The notes under the pieces were generated by a model. It was not told where the DNA came from, ran no database searches, and saw nothing but the letters and a program-made list of their open reading frames with translations. The position numbers and the translations under genes are program-made. A DNA stretch of 64,000 bases from Phycisphaerae bacterium (lineage in GTDB: Bacteria > Planctomycetota > Phycisphaerae > UBA1845 > UTPLA1): assembly GCA_023150615.1 (NCBI GenBank), contig JAKLKO010000017.1, positions 18,893 to 82,892 of the forward strand, in the 5' to 3' direction. Shown here in pieces: positions 1 to 7,431 of this stretch (positions within the stretch are counted from its first letter, which is position 1; the number at the start of each line of letters is the position of its first letter).

Positions 1-1
1 C

Positions 2-1462
2 TTTTTCCCGCAGCTTTTCGCCGCCGACGGCGTGCTCGCAGGTACGCTGCGGCAGGTCCAACTCACGACGCCGCAAGGCGCAGAGTCCATCCGCCGGCAG
101 TCCGCCGCCGAGTGGCGCGCGCGTCCGGAGCTCTCACGCCGCCTGGCCGCGCAACTCGGCGCGATGGAGATCGTCCGCTCATTGCAGGTCTCCTCCGCCA
201 CGCGGCCCGCATTGCCGGACGATCCGGCCGGCGCCTTTGCCGCCGACTTCGACAACCTGCCCACGCGGCTGGCCGTCGCGGAAATCGCCGCGGCGCGCGT
301 CCCCGCCGATGCGCCCCCGTCCGCGCGGTGGGAGGCGATCGATGCCGTGCTCAAGCGCGCGCCGCCGGCCACGCGCTGCGACCTCTACGAGCGGGAGATG
401 GCCGACGTGTTCGCCGCGGTCCTGACGGCGCTGCGGCTCCCGGACGATGTCGCGGCCCGGCCGGTCGTGCAGACGTTTCTCACGGAGCGGACGCCGCTGG
501 TCGCGACGCAATGGTCAGCGCTGACCGCGACCGCCGATGCGCTTCTCCACGAGTTGTCGGACCGTTCGGAGACCCCGCCGGAGCAGACCGCGTCACGGAT
601 TCGGCACCGCGTGCTCCAACTCGGGCGCGGACTGGTTGCCGGCGCACGAGATCCCGCGATTGCGCTGCTCGGCGCGGATGTGCTCGTCCGAGCAGCCGGC
701 GCGCAACCACCCGCCCGCAACCGCGCGGACTGGGTCGCCTGGCGCGATGCGGCCCGGACACGCGTGCACACCGCCTTCGCCTCCGCGCCGCCGGACTGGA
801 TGGACCTGCGTCGCATCGCCCCGACGCCGACGACGCGGTCCTACGCGACGGCGGTCGTCGCCTACGCACTTGCGGTTGCGCTCGTTCTCACCGCGCTTGG
901 CACGCTGGCCGGACTGTTGCTCTGCGGCATTCATCGCTTGTTCGTCCGCCGCCGCACGGCCGCCGTTTCCTCGCCGGCACATGCCTCGCGGCTACGCCGT
1001 GCTTCCGTGCCTGGTGCGATGGTGACGACGCTGATCGTCGCGCTCGGACTTGGGGCATTCACGGCCCGGCGGTTCCTGACCGGGGGCTACGCCGTCCCGA
1101 ACGGGTACGGCGCAATCGCAGCCGCCGCAGCATTCTTCGGCCTGATCGGACCGGCCGTACTCGTGCGGTTGTTTGGCCGCGCCCGCGTTGATGCGACCGG
1201 CGCGACCCCGCCGCCTCGCCGACGTTCGGCCCGCGCGTACGCGACGTGCTGGGCCGTGCTCAGCCTCGCGGCGCTCGCCGCGATGCTCACCCATCGCGCA
1301 GCCGCCCGAGATCTGCGCGATGCAATGATCGCCGCGTGCCACAACGAATTCGATGCCCGCCTCGGGCCCGACGTCCGCGCGCAGTGGCTGGCGGAGATCG
1401 ACCGTCTCATCTCCGCGTCGGGCTGGAGCCTGTCACCCGCCGCAATCGCGCCGCCGCGCTGA
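2..1462 (+). CDS. Membrane protein of unknown function, 5' end outside window
   Basis: The reading frame is already open at base 2, so the gene is cut by the left edge; the first possible start inside is a GTG at 32, but it has no clear ribosome site. Counting from that GTG, about 270 soluble residues rich in Ala, Arg and Pro come first, followed by four probable membrane segments near residues 271-297, 328-345, 358-381 and 401-420, and a short charged tail. I do not recognise a family and see no catalytic motif. It ends 19 bases before cinA on the same strand. The frame is real judging by codon bias and by the long hydrophobic segments; the function is unknown. Confidence 0.7.
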   Translation, partial: FFPQLFAADGVLAGTLRQVQLTTPQGAESIRRQSAAEWRARPELSRRLAAQLGAMEIVRSLQVSSATRPALPDDPAGAFAADFDNLPTRLAVAEIAAARVPADAPPSARWEAIDAVLKRAPPATRCDLYEREMADVFAAVLTALRLPDDVAARPVVQTFLTERTPLVATQWSALTATADALLHELSDRSETPPEQTASRIRHRVLQLGRGLVAGARDPAIALLGADVLVRAAGAQPPARNRADWVAWRDAARTRVHTAFASAPPDWMDLRRIAPTPTTRSYATAVVAYALAVALVLTALGTLAGLLLCGIHRLFVRRRTAAVSSPAHASRLRRASVPGAMVTTLIVALGLGAFTARRFLTGGYAVPNGYGAIAAAAAFFGLIGPAVLVRLFGRARVDATGATPPPRRRSARAYATCWAVLSLAALAAMLTHRAAARDLRDAMIAACHNEFDARLGPDVRAQWLAEIDRLISASGWSLSPAAIAPPR

Positions 1463-1467
1463 TTCGC

Positions 1468-1473
1468 TATAAT
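1468..1473 (+). promoter_or_regulatory. Consensus -10 box just upstream of cinA
   Basis: TATAAT ends 8 bases before the cinA GTG. No Shine-Dalgarno sequence fits in between, so a transcript starting 7-8 bases after this box would be leaderless or nearly so. No good -35 hexamer is visible at the matching distance. Confidence 0.5.
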
Positions 1474-1481
1474 CGCGCCGC

Positions 1482-2756
1482 GTGATCGCCCGCATCCTCA
1501 GCATCGGCACCGAACTGACGCTCGGCCAGACGGTCGATACGAACTCGGCCTGGCTCGCGCAGCAGCTCGCCGAACTCGGAATCGAAACGGTCGCCCACGC
1601 GACCGTCCCGGATGAGCTGGAGCCGATTCAGGCCGAGATCGAACGCGCCGCGCGCGACGCCGATGTGCTGATGGTTACCGGCGGACTCGGCCCGACCCAG
1701 GACGACCTGACGCGCGAAGCCCTCGCCCGCGTGATGAACGTCCCGCTCGACTTTCACGCCCCGACGCTTGAGCGGATCCGCGAGTTCTTCCGCTCGCGAA
1801 ACCTCCAGATGCCCGAGGCCGACCGCCGCGAGGCGATGGTCCCGCGCGGCGCCACCCTCCTCGATAACGACTGCGGCACCGCGCCCGGGCTCCGCGCCCG
1901 CATCGGCCGCTGCGATGCCTTCGTACTGCCCGGCGTGCCGCGCGAGATGCGATCGATGTTCGACCGCACCGTTCGGCCCGTGCTGGCCGGACGCGGCGGA
2001 TTCATCCTCCAGCGCGTGCTCCGCACCTTCGGCCTGCCCGAAGCGCGGATCGGCGAGCTGATCGCCGACCTGATGCAGCGCGGCCGCAATCCAACGATCG
2101 GCACGACCGCGCAGGCCGCGGTCGTCGGCATCCGCATCAACGCCAGGGCCCGCACGCTTGACGAGGCGGCCGCGCTGCTCGACCGCGACGCCGCAGAAAT
2201 CCGCCGGCGCCTCGGCGACTACGTCTTTGGCGAGGGCGACGCGACGCTTCAACAAGCCGTCGCCGAGTTGCTCTGGCGGCACGGCCGGACGGTCGCCACG
2301 GCCGAGTCCTGCACCGGAGGCCTGCTCGCCAAGGCGCTGACCGACGTACCGGGCAGCAGTCGCTATTTCCTCTGCGGCTGGGTGACCTACTCCAATGCCG
2401 CCAAGCAGCGCGAGCTGCGCATCGACGCGGCCCGCATCGAACGTCACGGTGCCGTCTGCCGAGAAGTCGCCGAGTCGATGGCGCTCGGCGCGCGGACGCT
2501 CAGCGGCGCGGACTACGCGATCGGCATCACGGGCATCGCCGGCCCCGAGGGCGGATCGCCCGAAAAACCGGTCGGACTCGTTTACGTGTCGCTCGCGTCA
2601 CCGGACGGTTGTGAGGTCCGCGAGCTTCGACTCGGCGAGTATCTCAGCCGCGGCGAAATCCGCGACCGCGCCGCGAAGGCCGCGCTGAACATGCTCCGCC
2701 TCGCGCTGCTGACATCGGCGTCGCAGCCGAAGGCGGCCCCGGAGATTCGCGCGTGA
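1482..2756 (+). CDS. cinA: CinA family protein (competence/damage-inducible, NMN amidohydrolase type)
   Basis: The 424-residue product has the full two-domain CinA plan. Residues 1 to about 165 form the MoCF (molybdopterin-binding-like) domain, beginning with the ISIGTEL-type strand (ILSIGTELTLGQ) and a GGLGPTQDD motif. The C-terminal domain runs from about 257 to 412 and carries AESCTGG at 274-280, the mark of the NMN deamidase/CinA-C family. In studied family members this part recycles the NMN made by NAD-dependent DNA ligase, and the N-terminal part can act as an ADP-ribose pyrophosphatase. The GTG start is the only one giving a complete first strand. The last four bases overlap the gatB start, so the two genes are probably translated together. 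Confidence 0.93.
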   Translation: MIARILSIGTELTLGQTVDTNSAWLAQQLAELGIETVAHATVPDELEPIQAEIERAARDADVLMVTGGLGPTQDDLTREALARVMNVPLDFHAPTLERIREFFRSRNLQMPEADRREAMVPRGATLLDNDCGTAPGLRARIGRCDAFVLPGVPREMRSMFDRTVRPVLAGRGGFILQRVLRTFGLPEARIGELIADLMQRGRNPTIGTTAQAAVVGIRINARARTLDEAAALLDRDAAEIRRRLGDYVFGEGDATLQQAVAELLWRHGRTVATAESCTGGLLAKALTDVPGSSRYFLCGWVTYSNAAKQRELRIDAARIERHGAVCREVAESMALGARTLSGADYAIGITGIAGPEGGSPEKPVGLVYVSLASPDGCEVRELRLGEYLSRGEIRDRAAKAALNMLRLALLTSASQPKAAPEIRA

Positions 2757-4228
2757 GCAACCTGACGATCCGCCCGATCATCGGCATGGAGACCCACGTC
2801 CAGCTCGCGACGCGAACGAAGATGTTCTGCGGCTGCCCGGTCGAGTTCGGCGCGGAACCGAACAGTCGCGTATGCCCCGTCTGCCTCGGTTTGCCCGGCG
2901 CGCTGCCGGTGATCAACCGCCGCGCCGTGGATCTCGCGATCCGGATGGGCCTGGCGCTCAATTGTCGCATCGCGACCTTCAGCAAGTGGGACCGCAAGAG
3001 CTACTACTATCCCGACCTCCCGAAGAATTACCAGATCAGCCAGTACGACCTGCCCATCGCGGCCGAGGGACACTTCGAACTGCCGCCGCGGGATGCTGGC
3101 GAGCCGCGCCGCGTGCGGATCCGCCGCGCCCACCTCGAAGAAGATGCCGGAAAGAACCTCCACGAAGGCCTCGACCATACCCGCGTTGACCTCAACCGCG
3201 CCGGCACGCCGCTGCTCGAGATCGTCACCGAGCCGGACCTCGCCTCGGCCGACGAAGCCTTCGCCTTCGCTTCCGAGCTTCAACGCCTCGCCGTCTGGCT
3301 CGGCGTCTCCGAAGGCGTCATGCAGAAAGGCCAGATGCGCTTCGAGCCGAACGTCAACGTCGCAATCACGTTCGGCGGCGTCGAGTACCGCACGCCGATC
3401 GCCGAGATCAAGAACCTCAACAGCTTTCGCGCGATTCGCAACGCGATCGCCTATGAGATCGACCGGCAGGTCGGCGAATGGCGGCGCGACCACGATTACA
3501 CGCTCGAAAAGTGCGGCAAGCTCAACCTCGGCTGGGATGACGACCGCGGCGTCACCGAGTTCCAGCGCAGCAAGGAAGAGGCCCACGACTACCGCTATTT
3601 CCCCGATCCCGACCTCGTGCCCGTCACGATCTCGGCCGAGCAGATCGACGCCATCCGTTCCGAGATCGGCGAGCTTCCGCTCGCCCGCCAGGAGCGGCTG
3701 CGGATGCAGCTCGCCCTGACGGACGTCGACGCCGCTACGCTTACCGCCGACCGCGCGACGAGCGATCTGCTCGCCGCCGCGATCGCCGTCGGCGGCGATC
3801 CGAAGACCCTGTGCAAGCAGTTCATCAGCTTCTGGTCCGCGCAGGCCAATGCGCGCTCGACGACCATCGCGGGCCTGGGCGTCTCCGCTCCGCGGCTCGC
3901 GGAACTCGCCAACCTGACGCGCGACGGGACGATCTCCGCGACGGCCGCCGCGACCGTCGCGCAGAAGATGCTCGACGTGCCGGCGGCTCCGCGCGAGATC
4001 GCCGCGGCGGCCGGGCTGCTCCAGGTTCGCGACGAAGCGGCCACCCGCGAATGGGTCGAGCAGGCTGTCGCCGCGAATCCCCAGGCCGTCCGCGATGCAA
4101 AGGAAAACCCCAGGAAGCGCCAGGCCGCGGCGGGCTTTCTCCGCGGGCAGGTGATGAAAATCTCCGGCGGCAAGGCCAACCCGAAACTCGTGGGCGAACT
4201 GATCGAACGCAGGCTGGCGGAACCGTAA
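2753..4228 (+). CDS. gatB: Aspartyl/glutamyl-tRNA amidotransferase subunit B
   Basis: GatB is the tRNA-binding kinase/transamidation subunit of GatCAB, which converts Glu-tRNA(Gln) or Asp-tRNA(Asn) to the amidated form. At 491 residues it has normal length. The N-terminal GatB/GatE catalytic cradle (about 1-290) starts with IIGMETHVQL and keeps the cysteines of the CGCPVEF segment and the paired VCPVC cysteines; the KSYYYPDLPKNYQ and EDAGK motifs follow. The C-terminal YqeY-like tail (about 340-491) should hold the tRNA. The GTG start overlaps the cinA stop by four bases. gatA and gatC are not in this window, so the complex is encoded at more than one place. Confidence 0.96.
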   Translation: MSNLTIRPIIGMETHVQLATRTKMFCGCPVEFGAEPNSRVCPVCLGLPGALPVINRRAVDLAIRMGLALNCRIATFSKWDRKSYYYPDLPKNYQISQYDLPIAAEGHFELPPRDAGEPRRVRIRRAHLEEDAGKNLHEGLDHTRVDLNRAGTPLLEIVTEPDLASADEAFAFASELQRLAVWLGVSEGVMQKGQMRFEPNVNVAITFGGVEYRTPIAEIKNLNSFRAIRNAIAYEIDRQVGEWRRDHDYTLEKCGKLNLGWDDDRGVTEFQRSKEEAHDYRYFPDPDLVPVTISAEQIDAIRSEIGELPLARQERLRMQLALTDVDAATLTADRATSDLLAAAIAVGGDPKTLCKQFISFWSAQANARSTTIAGLGVSAPRLAELANLTRDGTISATAAATVAQKMLDVPAAPREIAAAAGLLQVRDEAATREWVEQAVAANPQAVRDAKENPRKRQAAAGFLRGQVMKISGGKANPKLVGELIERRLAEP

Positions 4229-4289
4229 CCCCGCCGGCGCGGTCCGCGCCGCCGTCGAACGCCGCCTGGACCATCGGTACCATGGCCGC

Positions 4290-6116
4290 GTGGCCGATCC
4301 CGACTCGAATTCCATCACGACGCCGAACCTCGCGGATCGCGGGGGCGGACCGCTGCTGCTCGCCGCGACGTTCGTCGTGATGACGGCGTGGACGTGGCGC
4401 AAGTGGCCGCATGTCTTCATCGACTTCGGCCGCGAGCTGTACGTCCCGTGGCAGTTGACGCTCGGCCGGTCGCTCTACTCCGAGTTGGCGTATTTCAACG
4501 GCCCGCTGTCGCCGTACGTGAACGCGGCCCTGTTCCGCGTGTTCGGGATCGGCCTGACGACGCTGATGATTGCGAACCTCGCGGTCCTCGTCGGCGTGAC
4601 CGTGCTGCTGTATCGCCTGCTCGCGCCGATCGCCGGCCGGCTCGGCGCAACGCTGGGCGGATTCGTGCTTCTGACCGTCTTCGGCTTCTCGCAGTACGCC
4701 CGCGTGGGAAACAACAACTACGTCTGTCCCTACTCGCACGAAACCACCCACGGCATGCTGCTTGCGCTCGCCGCCCTCGCGTCGGCCATCGCCTGCGCTC
4801 GTCGCGGGCGGGCGCGCTGGCGGGTTGCGTGCGGACTGGCGCTCGGCGCTGCATTCCTGACCAAGACCGAGGTCTTCGCTGCCGCGGCCCTCGCCTGCTT
4901 CACCGCGCTCGGCCTGCACGCGGCCGTCGCTCGGCAACGACTCGCGAACGTCCTGCGCGATGGCGCGATCGTCGCGGCCGGCGCGTGCGTGTTGCCCGCG
5001 GCCTTCGTGCCGCTTGTCGGAATCGACGGCGTCCTGACGCCCTGGACGGCGCTGTTGCGCAGCGACGCGCTCTCGAACGCGCTGCTCCGGTCGGTCATGG
5101 GAATCGACCGCCCGTGGGAAAACCTGGGCGCGATGCTCCGCGCAGGCGCCGTCGTCATTGCGGCGCTGGTGGCCGCCGGCGTCATCGCGGCCCTCATCGA
5201 ATCGCGCCGCAAGGCGACGCGCTCCGATGCGCTCATCGGCTTCTTCGTCCTCTGCGCGCTGTGCGGATACGCGGTCGATCCGCCCGTTCTGCTGGATACC
5301 GTGCGCGCGCTCCCGCTCGGCGTCGTCGCGGTGCTGATCGTGGCGGCCAGCCGGACGATACGTCATCGACACGATGCGGACCGGGTCGCCAACGCGATCG
5401 CCACTATCGCGCTCGGCGTCTTTTCGCTCGTCATGCTCGGAAAGATGATCCTCAACGCGCGTGTCTATCCGTACGGCTTCGCGCTCGCGATGCCCGGACT
5501 CGCGCTCGTCACGGCGGTCATCGCAGGAACGCTGCCGGCCGGCGTGGGGCTCGGTCGCGGATCGACGCTGCGCGCCGGCCTGAACGCCGCGCTGGGCGCC
5601 TCGCTCTGCATTGCCGCGCTCAGCGTTACATGGCGTGTCTTCGAAGAGAAGACCGTGCCGGTCGGCCGCGGGCACGATCGCATCATCGCCGCGCGCGGCG
5701 ACGAAGGTCCGGCGGCACTGGCCGCCCTCGAGGTGATCGAGCGCTTCGTTCCGCCCGACCGCACGCTGCTCGTTGTGCCCGAAGGCGTGATGCTGAACTA
5801 CCTGACGCGGCGCACGAATTCGACCCCGCACTACAACTTCGTCCCGCTCGAAATGGCCGTCGCCGGCGAGTCGCGAATCCTCGATGACCTCCGCCGCGCG
5901 CCGCCGGACTATGTCCTCGTCGTCCCGAGCTTTACGCCGCGCATCTACGGCTTTGAGCGCTTCGGTGCGCCAGGATTCGGCGAGTTCATCTGGAAGTGGA
6001 TCGAGCAGTCCTACGATCCCCTTCCCGAGGCGACTCCGCCCGATTCCCTCGCCGCGGCGGTGGGCTTGCAGCTCCGGCGCTATCGAGCCGCCCCTGTTCC
6101 GTCGACGGTCCGCTGA
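4290..6116 (+). CDS. Polytopic membrane protein, GT39/ArnT-like glycosyltransferase candidate
   Basis: The 608-residue protein has about ten hydrophobic segments across its first 430 residues and a soluble C-terminal part. After the first membrane segment comes a loop with an acidic DFGRELYVPWQL motif and FNGPLSPY, as in GT39/C-type transferases that use polyprenyl-phosphate sugars; a conserved-looking FLTKTEV sits after the fifth segment. The GTG at 4290 is chosen because the nearby ATG at 4282 is in another frame. The gene stands alone between gatB and the structured leader of the next gene. A role in building surface polysaccharide or modifying proteins is inferred; the acceptor is unknown. 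Confidence 0.6.
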   Translation: MADPDSNSITTPNLADRGGGPLLLAATFVVMTAWTWRKWPHVFIDFGRELYVPWQLTLGRSLYSELAYFNGPLSPYVNAALFRVFGIGLTTLMIANLAVLVGVTVLLYRLLAPIAGRLGATLGGFVLLTVFGFSQYARVGNNNYVCPYSHETTHGMLLALAALASAIACARRGRARWRVACGLALGAAFLTKTEVFAAAALACFTALGLHAAVARQRLANVLRDGAIVAAGACVLPAAFVPLVGIDGVLTPWTALLRSDALSNALLRSVMGIDRPWENLGAMLRAGAVVIAALVAAGVIAALIESRRKATRSDALIGFFVLCALCGYAVDPPVLLDTVRALPLGVVAVLIVAASRTIRHRHDADRVANAIATIALGVFSLVMLGKMILNARVYPYGFALAMPGLALVTAVIAGTLPAGVGLGRGSTLRAGLNAALGASLCIAALSVTWRVFEEKTVPVGRGHDRIIAARGDEGPAALAALEVIERFVPPDRTLLVVPEGVMLNYLTRRTNSTPHYNFVPLEMAVAGESRILDDLRRAPPDYVLVVPSFTPRIYGFERFGAPGFGEFIWKWIEQSYDPLPEATPPDSLAAAVGLQLRRYRAAPVPSTVR

Positions 6117-6312
6117 GAGTCCGCGATTCCTCGTCCGATCGCATCGCCGTCAGATGCGGGTTCAGGGACATCGCCCTCGCCAGTGCGTTTGGCGCAACGC
6201 AGACTGAATTCAGACACTCGTGGCCGAATTGCCTCGTTTTACGAGAATCTCCTATCCGGTATGAGCGAAAGGGCTTCTGCAAACAGAATGCACGCGATTT
6301 TAGGAACACCTC

Positions 6313-6342
6313 GATTCGGCGATTTCGAAAGAATCGCGAATC
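6313..6342 (+). repeat. Bulged hairpin in the leader
   Basis: GATTC and GCGATT (6313-6324, one bulged G at 6318) pair with AATCGCGAATC (6332-6342) around a seven-base loop, giving 11 base pairs. It has no T-run and is therefore not a terminator. Confidence 0.5.
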
Positions 6343-6375
6343 TCCGCTTCGCGCGTTGAACCCGGAGGGATACAC

Positions 6376-6393
6376 TCTGCGAGACCTCGCAGA
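6376..6393 (+). repeat. Perfect 8-bp inverted repeat in the leader
   Basis: TCTGCGAG and CTCGCAGA are separated by two bases. As RNA it would fold as seven pairs with a GACC tetraloop. It lies six bases before the three-way junction. Confidence 0.5.
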
Positions 6394-6398
6394 ACCCA

Positions 6399-6452
6399 GG
6401 GAGCCGGACCGAAAGACCCCTCACGTCCGGCGCGGAAAGAAGCGCGGCTCCC
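6399..6452 (+). promoter_or_regulatory. Candidate three-way-junction RNA element
   Basis: An outer stem GGGAGCC/GGCTCCC (6399-6405 with 6446-6452) encloses two hairpins: GGAC/GTCC (6406-6409 with 6425-6428, 15-base loop) and GCGC/GCGC (6430-6433 with 6442-6445, 8-base loop). The junction has only one unpaired base. A rival stem GCCGGAC/GTCCGGC (6403-6409 with 6425-6431) would break the outer stem, so two folds compete. It ends 24 bases before the start codon. It matches no riboswitch class I can name. Confidence 0.4.
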
Positions 6453-6476
6453 GCAATTCAGAAAAGGACGGAAGCT

Positions 6477-7280
6477 ATGGACTCGACGTATCGGGCTCGA
6501 AAAGTCTGCATTCTCATCATGGCCGTTTCGGCCCTCGCCATGCCGGCGTTCGCAGGCCCGCCCGGCACCTTGTATTTCAGCGAAGACAGCAACGGGAACG
6601 GTCTGTACCAGTTGAACCAGTTCACCGGACAGGCCATGCATCTGGGTCTGTCCGGCGTGACAAGCCACACCGTCGGATTGAGCGAATCCGGCAATCCGGG
6701 TCTGCTCTACGGCTCGACCTGGACCGATCTGGTCCACACCAATGCGAACGGCAGCGGAGCGAACAACGTGGGGACGATTACCGGCCAGGGCGAATTCGGC
6801 GCCGAGGGCATGGCCTACGATCCGACCACCGGCGTCCTTTACGGCGCGATCAACGGAGCGTTCTTCACGATCAATCCCGCCAACGGCCAGATCAACACGA
6901 TCCTGGCAGCGCCGCCGGGTGGCGCCGATATCGAGGGCCTCGCCTACGGCCGCGGCCGCATCTACGGCCTTGCCGGCTTCGCTGGGCCGATGGGCAATCT
7001 CTACGAGTACAGCATCGGTTTGAACGCGTGGTCGCTGATCGGTTTCTCGGGCATTCGATTCAATCTGCCCGGACTGGCCTACGACCCGTTCCGCGACGTG
7101 CTGTACGCCAAGGGTTCGCAGGACACGAATCTGTACGCCCTCAGCCCCGACACGGCGGCCGCGACGCTGATCGGTGATACCGGTCTTGTCAGCGGCGGCG
7201 GCCTCGCGTTCGTGCCCGAGCCGGCTTCGATCTGCCTGCTCGCCGCCGGTCTGCTCGGCCTGCGTCGCCGTCGATCGTAG
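6477..7280 (+). CDS. Secreted PEP-CTERM protein, beta-propeller-like
   Basis: The 267-residue protein begins with a signal peptide (about 1-27, ending ...AMPAFA) and ends with a PEP-CTERM tag: VPEPAS, a hydrophobic segment (ICLLAAGLLGL) and RRRRS. That tag is recognised by exosortase, which cleaves it and releases or anchors the protein outside the cell. The body has repeated G-Y-G, AYDP and GLAYG segments typical of propeller-like or DUF4394-like repeat proteins, but the family is not certain. ATG 6477 is preceded by a purine-rich ribosome site. No exosortase gene lies in the window. A terminator follows directly. Confidence 0.8.
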   Translation: MDSTYRARKVCILIMAVSALAMPAFAGPPGTLYFSEDSNGNGLYQLNQFTGQAMHLGLSGVTSHTVGLSESGNPGLLYGSTWTDLVHTNANGSGANNVGTITGQGEFGAEGMAYDPTTGVLYGAINGAFFTINPANGQINTILAAPPGGADIEGLAYGRGRIYGLAGFAGPMGNLYEYSIGLNAWSLIGFSGIRFNLPGLAYDPFRDVLYAKGSQDTNLYALSPDTAAATLIGDTGLVSGGGLAFVPEPASICLLAAGLLGLRRRRS

Positions 7281-7312
7281 TCGACGGTCGTCCAGGTCGT
7301 TTCAATCTTCGC

Positions 7313-7349
7313 GGGAGGCGCGCCTGCGGGGTCGCGCCTCCCGTTTTTT
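7313..7349 (+). terminator. Rho-independent terminator after the PEP-CTERM gene
   Basis: GGGAGGCGCG (7313-7322) pairs with CGCGCCTCCC (7333-7342) around a 10-base loop, followed by G and six T residues. It ends 33 bases after the stop codon. Confidence 0.9.
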
Positions 7350-7431
7350 CTTTCGCCACCGGAAAGGGCCGACCTCAACAGCCGACGACTCGTGCTCGAG
7401 CGAGCACCGTCTGCCGGGACCGCGTCCCGGG

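Larger units (their letters stand above)
6117..6476 (+). promoter_or_regulatory. 360-base intergenic region: long structured leader of a PEP-CTERM gene
   Basis: No gene is seen here. The stretch is less GC-rich than its surroundings and holds three nested or adjacent inverted repeats between 6313 and 6452, then a purine-rich ribosome site (AAAAGGACGGAAG, 6462-6474) just before the ATG at 6477. Promoter guesses are weak: TTGCCT with an 18-base spacer to TATCCG near 6233-6262, GGAACA-N16-TCGAAA (6303-6330), which resembles an ECF sigma promoter, and TACACT at 6371. Confidence 0.45.

Noticed and set aside
2582..4420. Long minus-strand open frame (612 codons) antisense to cinA/gatB
   Set aside because: High-GC shadow frame: Arg/Asp-rich, no recognised motif, opposite to two certain genes.
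3825..5831. Long minus-strand open frame (668 codons) antisense to gatB and the GT39-like gene
   Set aside because: Composition dominated by Arg, Asp, Glu and Gly with no domain; shadow of real plus-strand genes.
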